From NCBI RefSeq assembly GCF_023101765.2, contig NC_064231.1, forward strand, positions 8,570,501-8,634,500: 64,000 bases of DNA, written 5' to 3'. This DNA is from Spodoptera frugiperda. Lineage: Eukaryota > Arthropoda > Insecta > Lepidoptera > Noctuidae. The first letter of the stretch is position 1. Each line of letters starts with the position of its first letter. The translations under genes were made by a program, and so were the position numbers. The notes under the pieces are model-generated. The model did not search any database. It was not told where the DNA came from and saw only the letters and a program-made list of their open reading frames with translations. Shown piece after piece: positions 39,991 through 50,000 of this stretch.

Positions 39991-41272
39991 CCGGTAAACT
40001 ATGGCAACTTTACCGGGCCCTTGGCAACTTTACCATACTATAGGTATTCGGTATAAACTCATTTATCTAAAAATCTACCCACTAGAATTCTGTTTTGTAA
40101 TAGAAGTATTTTTTAGACATTAAAAGGAAATATTTACTATATTTTGCGTAGACGTAAGACTGCTATTATGCCAGTAATGGCCGTCACAATGTATGCGTGA
40201 AAATGAGCTAAAAGATAGTAGTTCCTAAATTGTGCTCACAGAGCCTTAACTATTTGTCACAGGTGAGTGAAATTTTGATCTTGTATGTATAATATAGTTG
40301 GGATTACTGTTGTAATGTCAGCAATTGCTTTTTCTTTAATTTATTGATAAATAATCGCTTCGGTAATGTTGACACAGGTTAGGTAAAGTTGCCACGGCCT
40401 GCTTTGTGGCAACTTTACCTACAGTTAGGGTTGGCAATAAATGTTTTTTTCTTGTTTGTGTGTATGTAACCATTTTCGAATACCTAAATTTCACAGCATA
40501 ATAGTGAATATCCTGGATGATAAGATATAATGTATTTAATAATACCTCTTGTTTTACAGCCAAAATGGCTCCCATGAAACAAAACCGCAGAAAACTCGGA
40601 GCTAGACACTATAAAAATTATACGGAAGTGATGTTATAATTAGCTATGGAGATAGTGAAGTCATAAAATTGAAAAGTCAAGGATTAAACATTATTTTGTA
40701 GCCTTTTTTACAATTTTAAACATAAATACTTAAAATTTTAGAACTTAATTTAGTTTAAAAGGGAATAATATTTATGTTAGAAATTTGTGCGTTTTTTTAC
40801 TTTAGGTTTAAGGTTTATTAATTTTTTTTTAAATATACATGTCATAAAAAAGTTCCTCCTTTTTTGACAACCCCGAGCGTAACAAATTATTTGTATGTAA
40901 ATTACGATGAAACCCGTGGCAACTTTCCCTAATGTCTGTGTAGCCGTTATCTTTATAGATTTCCTCATATTGTTTGCATTATAATACGAAGAGGTCCTAG
41001 ATGAAGCCCTCTGTACCTCAACAACTCTTTAATATGCAATATACGATGAATACGGCGCGTAGGTAAAGTTGCCAAAAATTTGGTATCTTTACCCATGTTG
41101 TTTTTTCTTTACTACGGCTAAAATAAGTGTTTGTATATAATGACGATTACAGTAAAGTGAGCCAGATAGACTACAATTCTAAATATATAGTTTTGGTTTC
41201 TATGCGTCGTATGGTTAAAAATATATTTCGTGTTTTGTTCTAAAATATGGTAAAGTTGCCATGTTTTACGGT
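39991..41272. mobile_element. Decayed DNA transposon with inverted ends and repeated GGCAACTTTACC
   Basis: The left end reads GTAAACTATGGCAAC... and the right end, read inward, GTAAAACATGGCAAC..., matching at 19 of 21 positions (39994-40014 and 41249-41269). Exact copies of GGCAACTTTACC in either orientation lie at 40003, 40023, 40382, 40408, 41062 and 41249, with a one-mismatch copy at 40918 and a weaker one at 41082. Two are side by side at the left, and two face each other at 40382-40419. A coding remnant with a pogo-like N-terminus lies inside at 40565. Repeated subterminal words are typical transposase-binding sites. Class assignment rests on the coding remnant and is tentative. Confidence 0.55.
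40565..40690 (+). pseudogene. Broken N-terminus of a pogo-like transposase
   Basis: After an acceptor-like TTGTTTTACAG, the frame from ATG 40565 reads MAPMKQNRRKLGARHYKNYT, then EVML, a stop, and LAMEIVKS, then further stops and a probable frameshift. A short basic start followed by a Y-x-N-Y-T helix is how many pogo/Tigger-type (CENP-B-like, psq helix-turn-helix) transposases begin in insects. No DDE catalytic region is recognisable downstream. It is dead. An alternative is another HTH-containing transposon class. Confidence 0.4.
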
Positions 41273-41989
41273 ATACGAAAAAGTTATTGTTAGAAACCAG
41301 ACTGTCACGTCAAATGATTTCTTATAAAACCGACTATAAGTATAGGGTCTTAAGTTTCTGTCTAAGGCTCGGTAAAAATTAACAAATAAACATTTTTATG
41401 TCGACACAAAAATTTTCATCTCTGTCTTAGAGACTTTTACAAACAGATAAGTTCACATACACATCACACGCAGCACCTGAATACCAACTTATGATTACAA
41501 AAACCACTATCTACCTCTATAGAGCAAACACAATACAAATTATGTACGTTCACATGCACATAACGTATCACATATTTACATAATAAGTAACATGTTATTT
41601 TACAACCCAAACTGTATTTTCCTGCAACGTCAGCTTTGTTCGGCTGACCCACAATTAACTATAGTAAACAGATATACGATAACAGTTACCATAAACCAGT
41701 AAAACAACAGTTTGGAACGATCATGTATTGCAGTAAAAGTTAATGAAGCCGGCTCTACTAAAGTTTATATTATAACACTAACAATGCGGGTCAAAGTTTT
41801 AATTGTACCAGCGAAAATTGCCGTTTCGTGTAATTTTGTTTAACTAGATAGCTGATGTAAAACAAGGAGGCTTTTAAAACGCACGCATGTCTGTTACTAA
41901 ATAAAAAATAATATGTTTTTCCATCCGTAGCCAGGTCAAAAAACATATACCTAAACCTAGGTTTTCAAAATATCAATAGAACACTTTTT

Positions 41990-42070
41990 CATCATCATCA
42001 TCATCATAAGCCTGTTCTCGTCAATAGCACGCCACTGAGATCCATCTTTAATTCTACGGATCCAATCATA
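41990..42070 (-). mobile_element. RTE-like LINE 3' end with (ATG)n tail
   Basis: On the minus strand the sequence reads WIRRIKDGSQWRAIDENRL and then an (ATG)n microsatellite (CATCATCAT at 41990-42007 on the plus strand). The W-x-R-R-I-K-D-x-S-Q-W-R pattern matches the C-terminal tail of lepidopteran non-LTR reverse-transcriptase polyproteins, and RTE-type elements end in such short tandem repeats. Only the last 60-80 bases remain, as expected for 5' truncation. Confidence 0.5.
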
Positions 42071-43380
42071 TTTTCATAACACGGAAATCATAAATAACTT
42101 CCACAAAACAGTAAAGAAATTGTTTTGTATTGAAAAATGCAAATTGTTTCTTATTTGTTCTGCTTAGAGTACAAAGCGAAATACAATATAAATGCTAATA
42201 AAAGAGACGAAACCAAATAATAAAGGGGACTGCACGACAATACTGCAAAACCTTTTTACTTTTTAGTTTGACTCACTTAATTTTATTTGCCGCTTTCCCC
42301 AGTGTTCCGTGGAACATTTTCAAAAAGTATTTCTGTGAATTTTCTGGCTGGAGTCATAAATTTTTCATTTTTACTCCCGTATCGCACGGCCGTCTGTGAA
42401 ACGTCATACATTTTTCATCAGGACTTATTCTAGTCATTTGTTATGAATTAAGTTTTAATTGGATCCATAGATGTTTAGGTGACGGATGTTTTTGAACAGA
42501 TGGCAACGCAATAATTGCTCTTAAAAAGTACTTATTACATCACATACGTAATTATGTACTATTTCAAAATATCATTAAAATATTTAAATGTAAGATATCA
42601 CGTGCCGAACTTTTTTGGATGGTGATAATCGTGAAAATAATTAACTATCATTGACATGTTTAACAATTATTAGTAAACCTAAATAGGCTTACTATTGATC
42701 AATAACTTTCTCAAGTACTCGTATTTACTTGGTGAACAATACATTATTTTCATTTTTTACAATACATTTTTGTAATGAGTCGTGAAAGGAAAATGTAGTA
42801 TCCAGTTCCATATTTATTTTCTTCAACAAAAAAACATAAACGAGGGTCTTGAATTCCCTAACCCTGTATTATTATGTTATTTTGTTATAAAGAAACAATT
42901 TCGTACCTAAAAATGTTTTCACAAAATAACCCTGTCCGCAAATGTCTATCTATCGAAAAATTACTAGGAAGAGAAAAATATTTCGGAGAAATGAAATTGC
43001 TCTGTTCTATACAAAAATTGAGAGAGTATACGTTTAATTTTTTTATCAGGGCCTCCTCTACACTTTGTACTCAATTTTAAGTTTAATTAAAACTTGATTA
43101 ACTGCTTGAAAACCTTACCTTCCTACAATGTGAATATTTTAAATGGTACTATGTATGTTTCATCTAGTAATGAAGGAACTCAAACTACGAACTTAACTTA
43201 ACTTAAAAATAGTCAATCAAAATAACATCATACTATTAAAAAAATTAAGTGTATTCACTAGCGTCACCTTTTAGGTTTAGCATGAACTAACATACCCTTA
43301 GGTCTTACTCCAAGCTGAATCTTGGCTGATTATTCCCTCCTCGATGCTAGCGCCAGAATAAACTGAATGAATTCATACAG
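42071..43380. other. AT-rich stretch without recognised genes
   Basis: About 1.3 kb. A 68-codon plus frame at 42874-43080 has no domain. AACTTAACTTAACTT-type short tandem runs occur near 43195. No repeat family was recognised. Confidence 0.35.
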
Positions 43381-43523
43381 AACGCCATCTATGAACGAGA
43401 CTGGGAGTTGCCGCCAACAAGCCGAGAAAATGCTAGCGCTTTCATTCAAGACAACAACGCTGAAAATTTTCCGAGCGCACGTGGCAGTCTTCCAAGTTCT
43501 CCGCACTGCTCCTAGATGGCGTT
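43381..43523. repeat. Block bounded by 11-bp inverted CGCCATCTA motifs
   Basis: AACGCCATCTA at 43381-43391 and TAGATGGCGTT at 43513-43523 are perfect inverted repeats around a GC-richer segment. GATGCTAGCGCC (43347) and AATGCTAGCGCT (43431) form a second, imperfect pair. The motif resembles the core of insect CTCF or Pho/YY1 sites. It could be an insulator-like site pair or a small decayed foldback element. Confidence 0.4.
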
Positions 43524-43966
43524 GTCGTCGTTTATTATTTTAGTTCCGAATACAACCACTAGAAAGGGTCACAATTTTAAGTACAATATTATCTCAATTC
43601 TAATGTGATTTAATAATTTTTATACAATATTTTTCATTTTACACAATGGCTTGAAATTTGCAAAATTAGGCTCAATCAATATGCCATCAGGGTCCATTTT
43701 CCAAGGTCGATATTGTAGGCAATAGCAATAGAGTAGATTATGGTCACTGGTTACGTCAAAGCTTACCTCGATGAAGCTTTGTTACATAGGGGTAAAGAAC
43801 CTTGAGAGCACACATAATCTTAATGGCAAGAGGCCTAATATTTTTCCACATTTGACACACGCTACTAATCATAATATTCTGTTGTTATTTATAATATGAA
43901 GTCTACATGCACAATATTGTAATAGTTGATTTAAGGTTTTGATTTTGGTGTTCCTTGCGCCATCTA

Positions 43967-43976
43967 CAGTAAGAAT
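43967..43976 (-). promoter_or_regulatory. CTCF-like core (TAGATGGCGC)
   Basis: GCGCCATCTA on the plus strand, within 450 bases of the pair at 43381/43513. The AGATGGCGC core agrees with the insect CTCF consensus as I know it. It is a single short motif, so the call is weak on its own. Confidence 0.25.
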
Positions 43977-44219
43977 GTTATTTCAACAAAGTTATCTGAT
44001 CCGAAATGTCTTTATTTAGCATTTTATTGAGACAACGTCAATTATTAATTAATTAAAATTAATATCAAGCTACGTAATTATAGTCCGCATTCACCGACTT
44101 CAAGACTTTTCAAAGACACAGTTTGACTAGAGCTCGATATCTGCCCGCGATTCATTTTAAAGTACAATTTTAAACTCTATCTGTGTTAGATAAGTCTCTG
44201 TTTTGAATTTTAGCTTGTT

Positions 44220-44380
44220 GGTTTACGGAGTTTGGCTGGTGAGTGTGGGTCGTCGGCCGCTGCGCCCCGCCCCCAGCTCTGACGTCACACGTGTGACGTC
44301 AGTAGCCCACCTGCTTCCGCCCCCTCCAGCTACCCCCGGCCGGGGAATATCCGGGGACCTGGCCCCTACAGCGAAATGAT
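44220..44380. promoter_or_regulatory. CpG/GC island with double-CRE palindrome
   Basis: A sharply bounded GC-rich island. GTCGGCCGCTGCGCC and a GC box (GCCCCGCCCCCAGC) precede a 24-bp perfect palindrome at 44279-44302; then come CTTCCGCCCCCTCC and CCCCGGCCGGGG at 44335-44346. No coding frame fits. A strong donor-like sequence (GGCTGGTGAGTG, GT at 44239) starts the island. If transcribed on the plus strand, a non-coding first exon could end there or begin within the island. It most resembles an internal promoter in a long plus-strand gene. Confidence 0.5.
44279..44302. promoter_or_regulatory. Double CRE flanking an E-box, perfect palindrome
   Basis: CTGACGTCACAC is followed directly by its exact reverse complement. 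It contains TGACGTCA at 44280-44287, CACGTG at 44288-44293 and TGACGTCA at 44294-44301, with no spacer. CREB/ATF factors bind the outer sites; bHLH or bHLH-PAS factors (Myc, USF, clock-type) could bind the central one. The GCTCTGACGTCAC phrase at its left is repeated exactly at 49778-49790. Confidence 0.6.
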
Positions 44381-45094
44381 TTAATCAGGATTTCAAGTAA
44401 CGAAATATAAAATTTGATTTTAATGTATACTTACGATGAGTTTCAGTTTATAGGCTATTATTCATGTAAGATGAAAACTAATAGAGCTTAATTTTAGATT
44501 ATCAGAAAACATAAAGATTACTTTAGCACTTGTTCTCATTTACCAAAAGCGTAACAATCACAACTATTCGATAACAATGTATCAACGTCGCTTCTCATAG
44601 CCACATGAAATTGGACTCTGTGGAAAATTCACAAAGCCCGAATAGATTACCACGCGCCCCTCCCCCGAAAACTGCAAACGTGCTATCGAAAATGTTATCG
44701 TAAGTTACAATGTCGAACACGACACTCTTCTCCTTCATTTTACATAAGAAGCGACAAAGTTTAAACTTATGTGGAAGTTTAAAAATCGACTTATGAGAAT
44801 AACAGATTCGGTTGAGATTAAGAATAAATCTAAATATATTTTGCTTATTAAAAAATATGTTGTATCTTTGATTATCGTATGTAGTTAAGATCATTTTAAC
44901 GTACATTATTAATCATTACGACTTTGACCACACGAAGAATTAATTAGTTTGCAATAAAATATTTTCATCACCTTCCTACTTAACATCATAGATATCTTGT
45001 ATACGAGTATATCTCTTATCCCTATACCCTAAGGACTAAATTATAATAATATCTCTATAAATTAGCATATAACTTTGATTGATCGCAGTTCCCC

Positions 45095-45230
45095 GTTATC
45101 TAGTAACGCAGGAAGGGTGTGTCTCGCGCTCAGCCTCCGCTCCGCGCTAATTATCGCACTGATATAACTCATTAATTTGCCTCATATCATTGCACTACGA
45201 TTCGGTCTGATACTGCAACTGATCTCTAGT
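45095..45230. other. Small GC-richer patch, unassigned
   Basis: GGGTGTGTCTCGCGCTCAGC and CTCCGCTCCGCGC stand out in AT-rich DNA. They follow a GTTATCTAG word and precede GATATAACTC (GATA-like). No exon or repeat was identified. Confidence 0.2.
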
Positions 45231-46495
45231 AATTGCTAATTAGTTGTTGATTGATTACATTTCTTGTTTTGACAATCGGTAATGATAATTGAATCTTAGT
45301 TCATTCGAATTAATAATTAGTACTATACCTGTTGAAATTATTGTTGTAAGTAGTCGTAGCTTTTCAGATCTCGAAAATGTTTTCTTAAATGTTTAAGCAA
45401 GTACCTAGACAAAAAGGAAAATCCTAAGTAGCACTTAATTAACACCAATCTAGTTAAACACATAAACACACATGTATTATAAGTATATAGTGCGCCAACT
45501 CTGCACATTGCTATAATAATCATTATTATCATACATCATAATTTCCCCACCGCATTGCAGCACAAACAAAAAGGAATGGCAGGATGATGCCACGATCCTT
45601 ACCTTCTTTTTAATTCTATAATATGGTTCCTGCATGAATGCATCTTAAATATGTTATTTCAACAACAACAAAAATACAAATACCATGAACTTTACACATT
45701 GAAAGAATCACCATGACCTACCAAGGTATTGAATCGTGATCGAAGTTCCATCTAGTTCTGTGTAGTAGCCTCGATACATACTGCAAGAGTTGAATTGAAT
45801 ATAAAAGAACAATATTCATTATTTGTCTATTTATAGTATGTTTATCAGGTTGGATCTCTTTCTATTGATACTCTTCGTATCATTGATAAATTGATAGGTA
45901 GATAATCTACTCTTCTTGTTTCTTATCCACCTTGGAACAATTCATGATAAAACTTACATACAGTAATAACGCACTTCCAGTTGCCACTTATATAAAAAAA
46001 AATTAAAAAGATCGAATTTAGTTTTCGAAAACTTATACCAAAGTCGTTTGATACTAGACAATAAACCACCTAATTTAATTTTTTTTTATATATTTACTTC
46101 TTATGTACCTAGTACGAAATGTTATGTGTTAGTACCCAATGCGAAACTTCTCTTCCTTCTACCATGTGAACTGAAATGTATCTTGACCTCATTTTTGCTA
46201 AAGGCAACGTGCAGGTACTTGAATATATAAATTAGGATGATATGATGCATTACATACATACTAATGACATTCACAGAGGTCATTTCCAACAGTTCAAAGG
46301 GAATTATGCTATTTCAAGGTACGGTAGTTTGTAGATTACCAGTAGTTATTAATTAGTAGGAATGGTATACGTATATCTATGTTGAATAAAGTCATTTTAA
46401 GTGTCATTGATCTTGATTTCATTTAGTAAGTAGTCTAAAGAGTTAATTAGTATAATTTAATAGTATGAAATTAACCATCATTACACATGACTGAG

Positions 46496-46557
46496 ACTTT
46501 ATATTGGATTTTACTTCAATGTTTAATGAAACATTGAAGTAAAATCCACTAAAAGTC
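46496..46557. repeat. Near-perfect hairpin, 19-bp stem with 4-base loop
   Basis: GGATTTTACTTCAATGTTT (46506-46524) pairs exactly with its complement at 46529-46547 around the loop AATG. Pairing extends outward with mismatches (ACTTTATATT against ACTAAAAGT) to about 28 bases per arm. The length suits a small hairpin RNA, although the 4-base loop is shorter than most microRNA precursors. It could also be a tiny foldback element. Confidence 0.6.
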
Positions 46558-47469
46558 TAGATGTAGTCTGAATAAAACTACACGTTTCAATATTTTCCCT
46601 TCAAATAGCGTTTCATTGCATCTCAGGAAATTCATTTTTCAAATTCCTTCCAAGAAGCCTGAATAACGTTAAACTCTCTTGGAACCTGAAAAAAATTGAT
46701 CCAATGAGCGAGTGAGGCGATGTTAAAGTCCTAAGTGGGAAAGAGATAGATGTATTCAATGAGAAGACTCTTCAATACAGGGAGGGATGCTCAAAGAGTA
46801 ACTAGTTTCATTAATAATTTTCTATTGCCAGCAATACCGGTTATTCGCTATTACGTGGTACGCTATAAAGATGGTCTTTGTTTGATTATTTCTTTTCAAA
46901 ATTGTACAAGAGAAATGTTACTAATAGTTGTAGAAAAATACCTATAAGATTTGCTATTAATCTTATCATCTGTGATACACTTACTTCTGAAATCACACAA
47001 ACAAACTACATAACTTAATTTGGCTTGCAAGACTTTAAATAATGCTAGAGACTGGCCTAATGTAAAGATCAGCTATCTTGCTATTGCAATGAAAATAAAA
47101 ACATGACTAATCAACGAAAAATGTACCCTATAACAGCAGTACTACGGTACCATTACCATTACCTCTTCGTAGGATAATACACATGTAAACTATGTAATTT
47201 CATAGTAATAATGATACTATAACATTATTGTAATAATGTTACATTGACATACCATATAATATGTTGTACAATAGAAGACTATCATACAAATTATTAGATA
47301 TATGTATTCATTACATTGATAACTAACAATTGACCACTTAGCTACGTAGTCAAGTACTACTACAGACTACCACAACTAACTAAAACAAATCGTCAACAAA
47401 TTGAATGTACTATAATTAAATATGTATATAAAAGAATAATATATTAAAGAAGGGCCAAATTAAAAGTGT

Positions 47470-47600
47470 CTTTTACCGACGAGCAAGCATGAAAAGACTG
47501 ATGACTGTTGATGAAGCGAAAGAGTGAAAGAGGTATGTAAGAGTCGTAGCAATTGGCGGTCCATTGTCTCTGCCTACCCCATGAGAGACCGTAATTAAAA
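47470..47600 (+). mobile_element. 5'-truncated non-LTR retrotransposon 3' end, copy 1
   Basis: Translates, with a frameshift, as MTVDEAKE, then VCKSRSNWRSIVSAYP. The same protein tail is found at 56396-56485 and in part at 63222-63290. W-R-S-I-V-S-A-Y-P is a typical C-terminal tail of lepidopteran LINE reverse-transcriptase proteins. This copy has an extra GTGAAAGAG insertion that breaks the frame. The longer minus frame here is a shadow. Confidence 0.6.
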
Positions 47601-47684
47601 TACTACTCATATAATTTATCATCGAGATGCTGGATCTACGACCTCCTACAAAAAAAAGGAATTTGTTATAGTCCCTAAAAACTA

Positions 47685-47829
47685 ACACTATCTGCTACTC
47701 TCTTACTCAGAGACATTTAATGGTTACTCAATCCAGTCCTTAGCAATTGTTTTCGAAACAAAATCGTTACTAAGGAATAATTTAAGTAATCATTAAATGT
47801 CTCTGAGTAAGAGAGTAGCAGATAGTGTT
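47685..47829. mobile_element. Foldback (palindromic) element, about 145 bp
   Basis: Almost the whole element is one inverted repeat. The first 39 bases, from AACACTATCTGCTACTC to CATTTAATG, match the last arm exactly; then GGTTACT pairs with AGTAATC with one mismatch. CCTTAG... and CTAAGG pair in the middle, and the centre is GTTTTCGAAAC. It has no coding capacity. Long perfect arms imply a recent origin or strong constraint. It would be a snap-back MITE; if transcribed, it would give a long double-stranded hairpin. Confidence 0.75.
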
Positions 47830-48204
47830 TTAGAAAAAGATTACTCTGACGCAAGAATATTACAGAATGTAACATTTTTGCCCCTATTCAATAGATCGTT
47901 GTTCTGTTTGTATATTTAAGTGAGCCTGGGGAAGTCCATTGTCTTGTACCGACCAAACCATGTTTTAGAGTTGTTTCATTTTAATATTCGAGGCCAATGT
48001 TGTTAATGTTTGAATTTTGTACGGTATTGTGTAATTTTCTGGGTACTGTACAGTTGTTTGGTAATAGAACTGGTATAACTTGGTCACAGTGAAATATTTC
48101 ATAGCATAGCATACAATAGCCCACATGCTATCAAGGTGAAAAAAATGATAATCATATGACAAAATGAGTGTTAATATCAACATATGTAAATATAGAAAGT
48201 CTAT

Positions 48205-48299
48205 CAGCAACTCTGGTGTTTCGGGTGTCCATGGGCAGCAGCGATTGCTTACCTTCAGATGATCCGTCTGCTAGTTTATCGGCTTGTATCATAAAAAAT
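48205..48299 (+). mobile_element. SINE family B 3' part, copy 1
   Basis: Contains CTCTGGTGTTTCGGGTGTCC, ATGGGCAGCAGCGATTGCTT, GATCCGTCTGCTAGTTTATC and ends ATCATAAAAAATAA. This is the 3' portion of a very abundant lepidopteran repeat. Copies at 52046 and 52610 match. It is 5'-truncated. Confidence 0.75.
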
Positions 48300-48835
48300 A
48301 AGCTTTATCCATCTCTCTCCTTGGTCATCGTAGACGATAAATGGTGCAAAATAAAATGATAGAGAAAAACAGTTTGTGATGTGTTGACGCTTAATAGTTG
48401 AGGATTAAGAACAAGAACATACTGTAGTTGATGAAGAAAAAATAGAAACAGAAATGGAAAACAAGATCTCATACTGAACATTTTCAATCAATTAAAATAA
48501 TGTTTACAATAGCATTTAACGATACAAAATTCTGATCAAGGCCTTTGTTAAATGAGATAATATAACACATGAAAAGAAGTTTTATTAACCTAACATTAAA
48601 GACTACCTAAATTATGTGATATACTACAAAATAGTACTTTATCTCATGAATAGTTGAAGTATCAAGTAGAAAACTTTAAGAAATTACAATTTAAGGAAGC
48701 TTGGCCGATAAATTAATAGAATTTGATAAGATATTGTAAATTCCATATATCTGATCAATATTTCATTACAACTAATTAAAGTAGATAAAGATATTCGATA
48801 TTAATTTTATTAAACAGTGTATGAAACATGTCAAG

Positions 48836-48990
48836 CATATTGCCTTGTTGTTTGAGTGGTCAGAAGTGTGACTATCGAACAAGGGGATTCAGGTTCGATT
48901 TTCTTAGAATTTTGTACAGTGTATGGCAATAGATTCTGCAATATTACATGAGATTCATCGTACATATTGAAAAATTTACATTAAATTATG
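48836..48990 (+). mobile_element. SINE family E (tRNA-derived), diverged
   Basis: The A box region reads TTGTTTGAGTGGTCAGAAGT, the middle GACTATCGAACAAGGGG, and the B box region GGTTCGATTTTC. The body then has TGTATGGCAATAGATTCTGC and ATTACATGAGATTCAT. I recognise this order from a common lepidopteran SINE; part of the usual body after the B box is deleted here. The head is not a working tRNA. Confidence 0.65.
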
Positions 48991-49138
48991 TGTGCAACTT
49001 TTTCTACTCTTTCAGAATCAAAAGGCGTGACGATATGTAATGTTATGTCGTGTTAAGCATAATTATTTTATTCTATCCTAACGACCCTGTTCATGCATCA
49101 CAAAGAACTTTGCAAAGCAAACCTCGCACGCATACATT

Positions 49139-49222
49139 AGTCTACGCTTAGGTATGCGGCCTACGAGCTACGTACGTAGCCGCGTAGCAATCGCGTAGCG
49201 ACACCGTAGTGCTACGTAGATG
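49139..49222. repeat. CTACG/CGTAG dyad cluster 3
   Basis: The densest of the three clusters: about nine CTACG or CGTAG pentamers in 84 bases, including GAGCTACGTACGTAGCCGCG, GCGTAGCAATCGCGTAGCG and GTGCTACGTAG. CpG density is far above the surroundings. Confidence 0.6.
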
Positions 49223-49679
49223 CGTTAATATTAAAAGGCAATTTCACGGTAAATTCGCGTTGTTGTACCACTGTGGTACACTACTACTGTTATTCACTCA
49301 CTAAAATAATTGAGAAACTCAAACTTTTGTTATCAAAGGGTAGGAATAATTGTAAAATTATTGTCCTGGAGTTAGAAAATGATTGCCGACTTAGAATCTT
49401 TAATGTAGGTGAAGAATGGTTCCTTATATTTACCGTTCTTGATTTATGTAATAATTTTGTTTATTTTTATGTTTAACAATATACCTATCAGCTGATCCAA
49501 CTGATTGAAAATCACCGGACAACAAACTGCATCGGAACGTCATAAATATGTCTGACCTCCTCTTCCCGGGTGTACAGTACTTATTGGTTTTCGATAAAAA
49601 GGAAACAAAGCTATGGTCGGCTGGTATACCTGAGTAGGTACTCGATTCCGCGAAACTGCAGCTCAAAAATCGATTAAGT

Positions 49680-50000
49680 CCCAAAGCGGAGTTGAGGTCT
49701 CGAGGTGGAGGGCTCTCGTGAAGAGTTTTGGAGAATGCTGGAGGTGGGTGAGGGGCGCATGCGCGGGGCGGGGGCACGCTCTGACGTCACTCGTCGCGCC
49801 CGGGGCGGCGCGCCAGTGCCTCTCGCGACCGCGCGATCAGTCACGCGCGACTCCCGCCCTAAATCGTCTAAACACGATCACGAGCTTCCGATGTTAATTC
49901 TCTATCATAAACAAGCGGTTATTGTTCATAAACTAGCAAGCACCGGCCGCCGGACGCACCTGTCCGGCCGCCGCCACGTGGCTGATGTGACGTGACAGCA
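49680..50000. promoter_or_regulatory. CpG island: NRF1-like, CRE and E-box sites
   Basis: GC-rich for about 300 bases. Visible sites are GCGCATGCGC at 49755-49764 (NRF1/Erect wing-like), TGACGTCA at 49782-49789 in the phrase GCTCTGACGTCAC shared with 44277-44289, CCGGAC/GTCCGG inverted repeat at 49950-49967, CACGTG at 49975-49980 and a TGACGTGA half-CRE at 49988. A 96-codon plus frame crosses the island but is an Arg/Gly artefact of CpG content with no domain. The combination fits a promoter, possibly another start of the same plus-strand gene. Confidence 0.5.

Noticed and set aside
44214..44238. Possible 25-base microexon between TTTTAG and GTGAGT
   Set aside because: The donor-like sequence is strong, but the acceptor lacks a pyrimidine tract and nothing shows that this short segment is coding. 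It could equally be part of the promoter island.
49705..49995. 96-codon plus-strand frame in the CpG island
   Set aside because: CpG-rich DNA lacks stop codons. The Arg/Gly-rich peptide ends without a donor or homology, so promoter function is more likely.
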